Assembly (NCBI GenBank): GCA_963807235.1
Contig: CAWEBF010000009.1
Span: forward strand, 186,001-250,000
Direction: 5' to 3'
Length of the DNA stretch: 64,000 nt
From: CAWEBF01 sp963807235
GTDB lineage: Bacteria; Acidobacteriota; Vicinamibacteria; Vicinamibacterales; UBA2999
The translations under genes and the position numbers were made by a program. Shown piece by piece: positions 47,588 to 55,577 of this stretch. The notes below the pieces were generated by a model. The model did not search any database. It worked only from the letters and a program-made list of their open reading frames with translations, and was not told where the DNA came from. How positions within the stretch are numbered: the first letter of the stretch is position 1; every line of letters starts with the position of its first letter.

Positions 47588-47730
47588 AATTCACAATTCA
47601 CAATTCACAATTCACAAACCCCACTGCCTCAGTGGCCCTTGCGGAACTGCAGTCCGATGAACGCAGCGAAGACTCGTGAGAGGCTTCTGCCTCGATGCAG
47701 TTTGTGAATTGTGAATTGTGCATTGTGAAT
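47588..47730. repeat. Pair of inverted 7-bp tandem arrays (TTGTGAA family, copies I and J)
   Basis: Copy I (47589-47616) is four perfect ATTCACA units. Copy J (47702-47729) is TTGTGAA, TTGTGAA, TTGTGCA, TTGTGAA. The two are reverse complements, giving a stem of about 30 bp with one mismatch and an 81-base loop that contains a smaller hairpin (GAGGC/GCCTC near 47680-47692). It fills the gap between convergent pssA and the histidine kinase gene. The AT-rich units contrast sharply with the GC-rich surroundings. Confidence 0.85.
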
Positions 47731-47739
47731 TGGCGTTCG

Positions 47740-50700
47740 CTATTCGGCTATCGGTAACCGCACCTCGACCGTCGTGCCGCGATCGCGTTGGCTCGTGATC
47801 GCGATCGAGCCGCCGCTCAGCTCCACGTTGCGTTTGGCGATGGGCAGCCCCAGTCCGGTGCCGAGCGCCTTGGTCGAGAAGTAGGGCTCGAAGGCGCGCT
47901 CGAGCGCCTCGGGATCCATGCCCAGGCCCGTGTCCGAGATCTCGACCACCACACCGTCGCCCCGCAGACTCGCCTCGATGGTCAACTTCCCGCCCGACGG
48001 CATGGCGTGCAGGGCGTTCTCGATGATGTTGGTCAGCGACCGGGAGACGAGCGCGCGGTCGATCAGCACCGCCGGCAGCGCCGGCATCGGCCGCAGATCG
48101 ATGGACAGGCCATCCGACAGGCCGCGTGCATAGGGCGCCACCAGATCCTTCAGGAGATCGGCCACTTCGACGGGCGTGCGACGCACCGACGGCGACGAGG
48201 CGAAGTTGGAGAACTCGGAAGAGATCTGCCGGAGAAGCGCCACCTGGGTCAGGATCGTCTCCACGCACTCCTTGAGGATCGGGCCCAGCGGCTCGCCGCG
48301 ATCGGCGTGCACGCGCCGCAGGTGTTCCGCGTTGAGCTGGATGGGCGTCAGCGGGTTCTTGATGTCGTGCGCCACCTGGCGAGCCATTTCGGCCCAGGCC
48401 TCGATCCGGTGCGTCCGTTCCAGCTGCCGGCGCTGCCGCTGCAGCTCCGACGCCATTTGATTGAAGTCGGCGACGAGCTTTGCCAGCTCGTCCGAGGAGG
48501 CCGACGCCACTCGCACGTCGAAGTCGCCGCCGGCGATGCGCCGCGTGGCACGGGTGAGCCGGCTCACCGGGTCCGCGATGCGCTCCGCCATCGTGTAGCC
48601 GAGGCCCGCGCCCGCCAGGATGAAGATGAGGGCCGCCAGCAGCACGCGCCGGTCCAGCGCGTCGATCTGCGAGTCGATGTCGCGCTGCCGGGAGGTGAGG
48701 GGCACTGTCATCATCGCGTCGATCGTGCCGAGCCGGATGGGCGCGGCCGCGACCACGTATTCGAAGTCGCCGATCCGTTCGCGCGCCACGGTGCCGCCCT
48801 CGCGGCGAAGCGCCAGCGCGCCGTAGATGTCGCCGGGCGTCCGCGACGACAGCAGGCCGGAGGCGAACACGGTGCGTTCGCTGGTGGCCTGCAGCTCGGT
48901 GCCGGCAAAGATGTTGGCGTCCTCGTCGATCAGGCGCCGCACCCACACCATCAGGTTGTCGTCGAGTGTGGAGCCTTGTTGCGCGGCCTGCGGCGCGATG
49001 AGATCCGACACGACGCGGCTGGCGACGGCGCTCGTCCGCAGCGCCTCGCGCTCCACGCCGCTCCGCATCTCGCTGGCCACGAAGTTCCGGGCCACGAACG
49101 CGAGCAGGACGACCGGTGCCACCACCGCTGCCACGAAGGCCAGGAACAGCTTGCGGTAGAAGCTGGCCCGCACCTCCCGCAGGAGCGCTTGCGCCAGCAC
49201 GAACCGGCGCGCCACGAGCCCGAAGAGACCGGTGATCGCGGCGAGGCCGATGAAGGCCGCCGCGCCGAGCGTGGCCAGCTCGGCGAGGTTCACCAGATGT
49301 CCCAGCGCCGACACGGCGGGGAATCCGAGCGCATAGATGCCGCCGCGGTCGTTCATCAGGAAGACGTCGAACGGCTCGGCGTTGCGCTGCAGCCGCGCCC
49401 AGACCGGATCCCGCGACTGCTCGACGCGCGAGAAGACTGCATCGTCGAGCGGCCAGGCGGTCTCGTGGGACGAATAGAACGGCGTTCGGCTCCACCCGTA
49501 CACGGCGTATTGCACGTCGTCGCCGGGTGCGTCGGGGCCCCGGGCGGCGTCGCTGGGCTGCAGCAGCTCCACATACGGCGTACGCGCGGCGGTGAAGGGC
49601 AGGTTCTCGTAGTCCAGCATCGCGTGCACCACGATCGAGCCCACGGGCTTGCCTCCGGACTTACACAGCGCGCGCCCCGCGTGGTAGACGCGGCGGTCGT
49701 CGGCAAAGAACGGCGCGACCTCCTCGGCCACGGTCCAGGCGCACGCGGCTTCGTCGGACCGCGACACCTGGCTCAAATCTTCCGGCAGGTTGAACGCGAA
49801 GCGGCTCAGCAGCGCCCCGTCCGCGCCGTAGACCTCGACCGACGACGTGACCGGATACCGCGCCAGTGCCGTGGCCTGCCACACCTGGAATGCGCGGTCG
49901 CTCGCGGCGCCCGACTCGCCCGGCGTGCGCGACGCCGAGACCAGCGCTTCGAGGCCCGGCAGCGCATCGATCTCGCGGAGGCTCTCCTCCAGCAGGGCAT
50001 ACACGGTGGCGCGCTGGTTGAGCGCCTGCGGTGCGTAGCGCGTCTCGACCAGGTCGGACTTCGACTGCCAGGCAACGGCGAACACCGTGGGATAGAACGC
50101 CAACGCTGGAACCACCGGGGCCAGGGCGAGCACGATCAGCCGGAACCCTTGCGATCCGTTGCGGAACCGCGCCCACACGGCCGCCGCGTTCAGCGTCAGG
50201 ACGACCGCCAGCGTGAGCGCGAGCGCCGCGCCCAGTAGCGGCACCGTTGCCACGTCCCCGCGCGCCGCCGTCCACAGCGCCGTGGGCAGCACCCACGCCA
50301 CCACGAGCGCCACCTGCGCGGTGGAGTGGCGAGAGACCAGCCACGGGCTGGTGCTGGCGCGAAAGAGCGTCAGGATGCCGGCCACGGTGGCCGCATGCGC
50401 GGCAATCAACCCGAGCTGGAGAGCCAGTCGCGCGGCACTGAAGGGCGCCAGCGAGAAGTGCAGCAGATCCAGGCTGGAGTGGGCGACCGTGTCGCGCAAC
50501 GCACCTGCGTGGCCATGCAACAGGAACGCCCCGGCGCTTCCGGCCAGGAACGCGCCCCCGGTCGCCGCCAGCCAGTCGACTGCGGACACGATGGGCCGCC
50601 GGCCCTTCCGCCGCCGGCGCGCGGTTTCAATCCACTGCAGTACCACGAGCACCGCGGCGGTGATCGTGATCGCCGTGAGCAGGAAATCGAACGGGGACGA

Positions 50701-51687
50701 CAGCAGCCGCGGGACGGCCGCGGACGCATAGGTGACCGCCGTGAAGAGCGACCACGACGACCACCCGCCAGCCGGCTCGACGATCAGCGCGGCCCGTGCG
50801 AGCACGAGGCACACGACCAGCGCCACCGCGGCGAGCGCGGGGCGCGCGGCGAGCGTCATCGCGCGCCAGTCCAGCGCGGCACCGGCCGCGAACAGCGCGG
50901 CCACCGCCAACGCGGCCAGCATGATCCACCGGACCGCCGCAGCCCACCGGGCCCGCGCGCGCGCGAGATCCGCGTTTTGGACAATCGCGGTCAGGAGCGG
51001 TCGATCGTGGGGGCCGACAATCTCGAACCGCGACAGGTCGGGGCTCGTGCGCGCGTCGCCGCTCGACGCCTCCAGCGCCACCATGGCCCAGCGGGTGTTC
51101 ATGCGATACGGGTTCGGGCCACTTCCGCGAAGGCTTGTGAGGGCCGTCGCAGGCGAGGCGGCGCCAATGTTCCGTTCCGTGACCACCACGGCGCCGAGCT
51201 GGCCATCGACGGGCCGGATGTGGACGAGCCGCAGCCCGAGCACCTGCTCCAGCACGAACCAATCCTCGCCCCCGCCGCTGATGCGGTCGGCCGGGATGTC
51301 CGACGGGCGTCCGGCCCAGGCGATCGGCGTGCCATCGGCCAGATAGACCGAAGTGGCCTCGGTGCCCGCGTCGGCCACGACGCTGGCGGACAGCGCGTCG
51401 AACAGCGCTCGCACCGCCGGCGCGTCGCCCTTCAACGCGCCTTCGATCGAGTCCAGGCGGGCAGCGGTGCTCGCATGGCCGCGCGCGGCGGCGGCCTCCC
51501 GATCGAACGACTGGCGCACAGCGGCCTCCACGCGTTGCCGCATGACGGCCACGTCGGAGCCCAGCACCAACACGCGCGCGCCGAAGCCCAGCCCCCACAG
51601 ACTCACCACGGCGGCGGCCGTCACGGCGCCGATCCTGATCAGCCGCTGCCAGAGGAACGCAGTCGGCGAGCGGTCGGCGCTGTCCAC
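47740..51687 (-). CDS. Large NtrY-like membrane sensor histidine kinase
   Basis: A 1,315-residue multi-domain kinase. A first transmembrane helix (IGAVTAAAVVSLWGLGFGAR) and an extracytoplasmic domain (residues about 40-235) are followed by a block of about eight membrane helices (240-560). A second sensor region (560-800), two more helices, a third sensor region (880-1010), and a HAMP domain (GYTMAERIADPVSRLTRATR) come next. The dimerisation H-box is QVAHDIKNPLTPIQLNAEHL. The ATPase domain has NIIENALHAMPSGGKL (N box), ISDTGLGMDPEALERAFEPY (G1/F) and GTGLGLPIAKRNVELSGGS (G2). The kinase core is NtrY-type. No response regulator is adjacent, so it is an orphan here. The ligand is unknown. Confidence 0.88.
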   Translation of the reverse strand: MDSADRSPTAFLWQRLIRIGAVTAAAVVSLWGLGFGARVLVLGSDVAVMRQRVEAAVRQSFDREAAAARGHASTAARLDSIEGALKGDAPAVRALFDALSASVVADAGTEATSVYLADGTPIAWAGRPSDIPADRISGGGEDWFVLEQVLGLRLVHIRPVDGQLGAVVVTERNIGAASPATALTSLRGSGPNPYRMNTRWAMVALEASSGDARTSPDLSRFEIVGPHDRPLLTAIVQNADLARARARWAAAVRWIMLAALAVAALFAAGAALDWRAMTLAARPALAAVALVVCLVLARAALIVEPAGGWSSWSLFTAVTYASAAVPRLLSSPFDFLLTAITITAAVLVVLQWIETARRRRKGRRPIVSAVDWLAATGGAFLAGSAGAFLLHGHAGALRDTVAHSSLDLLHFSLAPFSAARLALQLGLIAAHAATVAGILTLFRASTSPWLVSRHSTAQVALVVAWVLPTALWTAARGDVATVPLLGAALALTLAVVLTLNAAAVWARFRNGSQGFRLIVLALAPVVPALAFYPTVFAVAWQSKSDLVETRYAPQALNQRATVYALLEESLREIDALPGLEALVSASRTPGESGAASDRAFQVWQATALARYPVTSSVEVYGADGALLSRFAFNLPEDLSQVSRSDEAACAWTVAEEVAPFFADDRRVYHAGRALCKSGGKPVGSIVVHAMLDYENLPFTAARTPYVELLQPSDAARGPDAPGDDVQYAVYGWSRTPFYSSHETAWPLDDAVFSRVEQSRDPVWARLQRNAEPFDVFLMNDRGGIYALGFPAVSALGHLVNLAELATLGAAAFIGLAAITGLFGLVARRFVLAQALLREVRASFYRKLFLAFVAAVVAPVVLLAFVARNFVASEMRSGVEREALRTSAVASRVVSDLIAPQAAQQGSTLDDNLMVWVRRLIDEDANIFAGTELQATSERTVFASGLLSSRTPGDIYGALALRREGGTVARERIGDFEYVVAAAPIRLGTIDAMMTVPLTSRQRDIDSQIDALDRRVLLAALIFILAGAGLGYTMAERIADPVSRLTRATRRIAGGDFDVRVASASSDELAKLVADFNQMASELQRQRRQLERTHRIEAWAEMARQVAHDIKNPLTPIQLNAEHLRRVHADRGEPLGPILKECVETILTQVALLRQISSEFSNFASSPSVRRTPVEVADLLKDLVAPYARGLSDGLSIDLRPMPALPAVLIDRALVSRSLTNIIENALHAMPSGGKLTIEASLRGDGVVVEISDTGLGMDPEALERAFEPYFSTKALGTGLGLPIAKRNVELSGGSIAITSQRDRGTTVEVRLPIAE

Positions 51688-51714
51688 ACGGTCATTCTAG
51701 CGGGGCGGCGCGCG

Positions 51715-51756
51715 CGACCAACGACCAACCACGAACGACGAACCACGAACCACGAA
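51715..51756. repeat. 7-bp tandem array (CCACGAA family, copy L) between divergent genes
   Basis: Six units: CGACCAA, CGACCAA, CCACGAA, CGACGAA, CCACGAA, CCACGAA. They occupy the 88-bp gap between the kinase start and the membrane-protein start, so the array lies in a promoter region. Confidence 0.85.
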
Positions 51757-51775
51757 CAAGCTAACATTCCCCGCC

Positions 51776-52711
51776 GTGGCCCCGTCGTTCTCCCCGCGAC
51801 GAATGCTGAAGCGCGGTGCGCTGATTGCGGCGGCCAACTGGCCGACGATCGTGATCCAGGCGTCGGCCGACGCCATTTTCAAGGCGGTGGTCGCCCTGCC
51901 CGTGGTAGGCGGCATCGTCCTGGCCGCTCTGGTGATTGGCGCCGAACCGGCAGCGCTGCTCACGCTGGACGTGCGCGACATGGGAACGACCGTCTTCGCG
52001 TTGCTGGCGGCACGGCCGGTCATGCTGGCCGCATTCGTGGCGGCTGTCGGAACCGCGGTTGCCGGTGCCTCGGTGCTCGCCTTTCTGGTGAAGGCTGGCA
52101 GCGTGGCCATCATCGTCAAGTCGGAGCGCGAGACCGGGCCTGTCGAGGAGCCGCAGCCGGCGGGCCACCTGGAAGTCTCACCCGGATTCTCCGTGTCGCA
52201 GTTCAGCGACGCCGTGCGGCAATTCGGCCCGCGGTTCATCCGCCTGGGATGCGCGTTACTGGCGGCATACGCCCTCTCGGGGGCGGCGTACTTTCAGGTG
52301 GTGTTCGGCGCCGGGAGGCCAGGGGCCTGGACCAGCGCTGCGGCGGCGACAGCCACGCTTGTGGTGTGGATCACCGTGGTGAACCTCTTGTATCTGCTTG
52401 CGCAGGTGGTCATGACATCGGAGGACTGCGGGGTGCTGGCGGCGTGCCGGCGCGTGCTCGTGCTCGTGGCGCGCCACTGGCGGGTGGTCGCGCGCGTGTG
52501 CGTGTTCGTGCTGGCGATCGTGGCGGGTGCGACCGTGGCCTCGCTGCTGGCGACCGCCGCCCTCGGCTTCGTGGCCTTCGTGCCGTTCTTCTGGCTGGCG
52601 GTGTTGCCGCTGCAGCTTGGCGCCTGGCTTCTGCGCGCGCTGGTGCAGCAGCTGATCTCGCTCAGCGCCGTGGCAGCGTATGCGTGCGTCTATCGCACGC
52701 GAGCGATCTAG
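51776..52711 (+). CDS. Hypothetical integral membrane protein
   Basis: A 311-residue protein with about six hydrophobic segments (VVALPVVGGIVLAALVIGA, PVMLAAFVAAVGTAVAGASV, LVVWITVVNLLYLLAQVVM, VFVLAIVAGATVASLLATA and others). It has a soluble stretch after residue 120 (KSERETGPVEEPQPAGHLEV). No family is recognised. The overall look is of a YihY- or DUF4013-type multi-pass protein, which I do not claim. The start is GTG 51776; ATG 51803 is an alternative. It is divergent from the kinase and converges on the PQQ-propeller gene. Confidence 0.7.
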   Translation: MAPSFSPRRMLKRGALIAAANWPTIVIQASADAIFKAVVALPVVGGIVLAALVIGAEPAALLTLDVRDMGTTVFALLAARPVMLAAFVAAVGTAVAGASVLAFLVKAGSVAIIVKSERETGPVEEPQPAGHLEVSPGFSVSQFSDAVRQFGPRFIRLGCALLAAYALSGAAYFQVVFGAGRPGAWTSAAAATATLVVWITVVNLLYLLAQVVMTSEDCGVLAACRRVLVLVARHWRVVARVCVFVLAIVAGATVASLLATAALGFVAFVPFFWLAVLPLQLGAWLLRALVQQLISLSAVAAYACVYRTRAI

Positions 52712-53961
52712 GGGGCCCGGCCCCCGGCTTCCGGCTTCCGGCTTCCGGCCTCAGGCATATCGGGTAAGCGTTCTCGCGGCACAGTGCGGCCGGGCAACGT
52801 CAGGAACGGAGTGACCGGGTGCTCCCGAAACTGCAGCGCGACCGAGCGTAGACCGATCAACTGGTCGTCGCGCAGGACCATGACGATCGACACGGTCCCG
52901 GGCCGGACCAACCGGTCCACGAGCGGAGGACCCACGAGCCCGGCGGGCGCCGTGTGCACCCCGATCGGTATACCGGTCTGACCGTTGAAAAGGGCCAGCG
53001 GGGGGGACAGACCTGCCACGAGCACGGCTCCGTCGAAGGCCACCGGCGCCATCAGCGGGCGTGTGAGCAGCGTCTGCTGCCAGCGCTGGTGGCCGTTGCC
53101 CCGGTTCACGGCGCGCACCACGTTGTCGAGCGCGGTGATATAGACGCGATTGGCGTCACCTGCGACACCCACGGGCGAGCCCCCCAGGCTCCACTCCCAT
53201 TCCGTGGAGCCGTCATCGTCGTCGAGCGCCCATACCGTGCGTTCCGCGGACGGGACGACAAGCGTCTCGCCCGCCCACGCGAGGGGCCTGAGCGTGCCAG
53301 TCAGCTGCCGTACCCACCGGCGGCGCCCGTCGGCAGCGGAGAAGAGCATGACGCGCGAGTCTGCCTGCGTCACGGCGACTCCGAGCGGCCCCACGGCCAG
53401 AGAACCCGGTTGTCCGTCGGTCGAACTGCTCCACAGTTCCTCGCCGGTCGCGGCGTCGCGAGCCGTGACTCCCATGGCATTCAGCGTGTAGATGGCGGTT
53501 GTCGTGCCGAGGAGCGCGGTTGACGGTGAAGAGACCGTGTGCCGCCACGCGGGTGTGCCGCTCAGCGCGTCAACCGCCTCGATCGCCATCGCGTTCGCGG
53601 CGACGACGACGCTGCCGGCGTAGGCGGGCGCCAGCGTTGTCTCGAACGCCCACGTCCAGCGCGGCTCACCCGTCTCCCAGTCGTACGCGCGAAGTTCACC
53701 CATCGACAGCGGCACCACGACGACGCGATCGGCCGCGACGCCGCCCGCGGCGGGGGGAGCGGGTAGCGACACCGTCCACGCGGGCTCGGCGGGGAGCAGC
53801 AGCGTCGCGGGCTTGGGCGGCGGCAGGCGGCGAGGACGCCCCTGCGCGTCGAGCGTGATGCTCGACACGACGATGCTCGTCGCCAGCACGACGACGCTCG
53901 TCGCCGGAGCGACGACGGCCGCGAGGCCGCAATATCTTGGGCGCACGGCCGTCACCACCAC
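52708..53961 (-). CDS. PQQ-type (BamB-like) beta-propeller protein
   Basis: A 417-residue exported protein. The N-terminal hydrophobic stretch (AAVVAPATSVVVLATSIVVS) is a signal peptide or anchor. Repeated PQQ-like blades show the A/V-x-D-x-x-TG-x-x-x-W pattern: LRAYDWETGEPRWTWAFE, IEAVDALSGTPAWRHTV, VTARDAATGEELWSSST, VMLFSAADGRRRWVRQL, VWALDDDDGSTEWEWSL and VRAVNRGNGHQRWQQTL. BamB-like proteins scaffold outer-membrane assembly, and others bind quinone cofactors; neither can be assigned. The C-terminal 15 residues (MPEAGSRKPEAGGRAP region) are encoded by heptad repeat G, so the natural end may be earlier. Confidence 0.82.
   Translation of the reverse strand: MVVTAVRPRYCGLAAVVAPATSVVVLATSIVVSSITLDAQGRPRRLPPPKPATLLLPAEPAWTVSLPAPPAAGGVAADRVVVVPLSMGELRAYDWETGEPRWTWAFETTLAPAYAGSVVVAANAMAIEAVDALSGTPAWRHTVSSPSTALLGTTTAIYTLNAMGVTARDAATGEELWSSSTDGQPGSLAVGPLGVAVTQADSRVMLFSAADGRRRWVRQLTGTLRPLAWAGETLVVPSAERTVWALDDDDGSTEWEWSLGGSPVGVAGDANRVYITALDNVVRAVNRGNGHQRWQQTLLTRPLMAPVAFDGAVLVAGLSPPLALFNGQTGIPIGVHTAPAGLVGPPLVDRLVRPGTVSIVMVLRDDQLIGLRSVALQFREHPVTPFLTLPGRTVPRERLPDMPEAGSRKPEAGGRAP
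52724..52758. repeat. 7-bp tandem array (GGCTYYN family, copy G) at a convergent junction
   Basis: Units CCGGCTT, CCGGCTT, CCGGCTT, CCGGCCT and CAGGCAT begin 12 bp after the membrane-protein stop. They are read in frame as the tail of the convergent PQQ-propeller gene. Confidence 0.8.
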
Positions 53962-53962
53962 A

Positions 53963-53968
53963 TATAAT
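53963..53968 (+). promoter_or_regulatory. Consensus -10 box upstream of guaA
   Basis: A perfect TATAAT lies 58 bp before the preferred guaA start and immediately upstream of the divergent PQQ gene's first codon. A -35 is weak (TTGGGC at 53937-53942 would be spaced 20 bp). Confidence 0.5.
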
Positions 53969-54026
53969 AGCGATCCTGTCGCGGCGGTGACTGGTGTTTC
54001 TTGCGCCGCCGCTTCTCGAATTCACC

Positions 54027-55577
54027 GTGTCGCATCAAACAATCGTCGTCCTGGATTTCGGATCGCAGTACACACAGCTCATCGCGCGCCGCCTGCGCGA
54101 ACTCTCGGTCTACTCCGAGGTGATGCCCTTCAACACGCCGCTCGAGGCGCTTCGGGACAGGAAACCGGCCGGCATCATCCTGTCGGGCGGGCCGAAGAGC
54201 GTGTCCGAGCCCGACGCACCCCGCTGCGACCCGGCGATCGTAGACGTCGGCGTTCCCGTTCTCGGCATCTGTTACGGCATGCAGCTCCTGACCGACATGC
54301 TCGGCGGCAACGTGCGCCGGTCGGGGCATCGCGAGTTCGGCCACGCCTACGTCCAGGTGCTGGACGAACCGCCCGCCGCGCGGCTGCTGGCCGGGCTGCC
54401 GGCCGGGTTTCGTGTGTGGGCCAGCCATGGTGACGACATCGCCGCGGTGCCCTCGGGCTTTCGACACGTGGCGACGAGCAACAGCGCCCCGATTGTCGCC
54501 ATGGAAGCGCCCGAGCGCGCGATCTATGGGCTCCTGTTCCATCCCGAAGTGGTGCACACCGAACACGGCGCCGAGATCCTGCGGCGGTTCGCCTTCGACG
54601 TCTGCGGCTGCACCGGGGACTGGACCATCGCTTCTTTCATCGAAGAAGCGACGGCACGGATCCGGAAGCAGGTGGGGGAGTCCGGCAAGGTCGTGTGCGG
54701 GCTGTCGGGCGGCGTGGACTCGACCGTGGCAGCTCTGCTCATCCATCGCGCGATTGGCGACCGGCTGACCTGCATCTTCGTGGACAACGGCCTGTTGCGC
54801 CACGACGAGGCGAACCAGATCCGGCGCCGGTTCGCGGACCGGATGGCGCTGCCGCTCGACTTCGTGGACGCGACCGACGAGTTCCTGTCGCGCCTGGAGG
54901 GCGTGACCGACCCCGAGCGGAAAAGAAAGATCATCGGGGCGACCTTCATCGACGTATTCGAACGCCGGGCGAAGGAGCTCGGCGGCTTCGGCTTCCTGGG
55001 CCAGGGCACCCTCTACCCTGACGTCATCGAGTCGGCCTCGGTGCTCGGACCGGCCGTGGTGATCAAGAGCCACCACAACGTGGGCGGACTGCCCGAGCGC
55101 ATGCACTTCTCGCTCGTGGAGCCACTGCGCGACCTGTTCAAGGACGAGGTGCGGCGCGTCGGATTCGACCTGGGCCTCGAGCGGGACTTCGTGGTGCGGC
55201 AGCCCTTTCCTGGACCCGGGCTGGCCGTCCGCATCGTCGGCGCGATCACCCGCGCGCGGCTCGACCTGCTTCGGCTGGCCGACAAGGTGGTGGCGGAGGA
55301 GATCCGCAAGGCCGGCTGGTACGAGAAACTGTGGCAGAGCTTCGCCGTGCTGCTGCCCGTTCAGAGCGTCGGCGTGATGGGTGACGCCCGCACCTACGAA
55401 TACACCGTCGCCGTCCGCGCCGTTGAAAGCCTGGACGGCATGACGGCCGACTGGGCGCGGCTGCCGCACGAAGTGCTGGCCGCCATCTCGTCGCGGATCG
55501 TGAACGAGGTACGCGGCATCAACCGAGTGGTCTACGACATCTCCTCGAAGCCGCCCTCCACCATCGAATGGGAATGA
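54027..55577 (+). CDS. guaA: GMP synthase (glutamine-hydrolysing)
   Basis: Amidates XMP to GMP with glutamine and ATP. The N-terminal class I glutaminase has the nucleophile in GICYGMQLL and the His/Glu pair in LLFHPEVVHTEHG. The ATP-pyrophosphatase domain has the PP-loop GLSGGVDSTVAALLIHR. The C-terminal dimerisation domain shows RQPFPGPGLAVRIVGAITR and ends NRVVYDISSKPPSTIEWE, the invariant C-terminus. It is 516 residues from GTG 54027 (SHQTIVVLDFGSQYTQLIAR); the in-frame GTG 53994 would add 11 residues. It is the first gene of a guaA-dnaE-accA-recJ-lptC-like cluster. Confidence 0.97.
   Translation: MSHQTIVVLDFGSQYTQLIARRLRELSVYSEVMPFNTPLEALRDRKPAGIILSGGPKSVSEPDAPRCDPAIVDVGVPVLGICYGMQLLTDMLGGNVRRSGHREFGHAYVQVLDEPPAARLLAGLPAGFRVWASHGDDIAAVPSGFRHVATSNSAPIVAMEAPERAIYGLLFHPEVVHTEHGAEILRRFAFDVCGCTGDWTIASFIEEATARIRKQVGESGKVVCGLSGGVDSTVAALLIHRAIGDRLTCIFVDNGLLRHDEANQIRRRFADRMALPLDFVDATDEFLSRLEGVTDPERKRKIIGATFIDVFERRAKELGGFGFLGQGTLYPDVIESASVLGPAVVIKSHHNVGGLPERMHFSLVEPLRDLFKDEVRRVGFDLGLERDFVVRQPFPGPGLAVRIVGAITRARLDLLRLADKVVAEEIRKAGWYEKLWQSFAVLLPVQSVGVMGDARTYEYTVAVRAVESLDGMTADWARLPHEVLAAISSRIVNEVRGINRVVYDISSKPPSTIEWE

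Noticed and set aside
47588..47730. CRISPR array
   Set aside because: Repeat units are 7 bp with no spacers and no cas genes are nearby.
50326..52767. An 813-codon plus-strand open frame opposite the kinase and across the membrane-protein gene
   Set aside because: Shadow frame of high-GC coding sequence with low-complexity Arg/Gly/Ala composition. It includes the translated heptad array rather than a domain.
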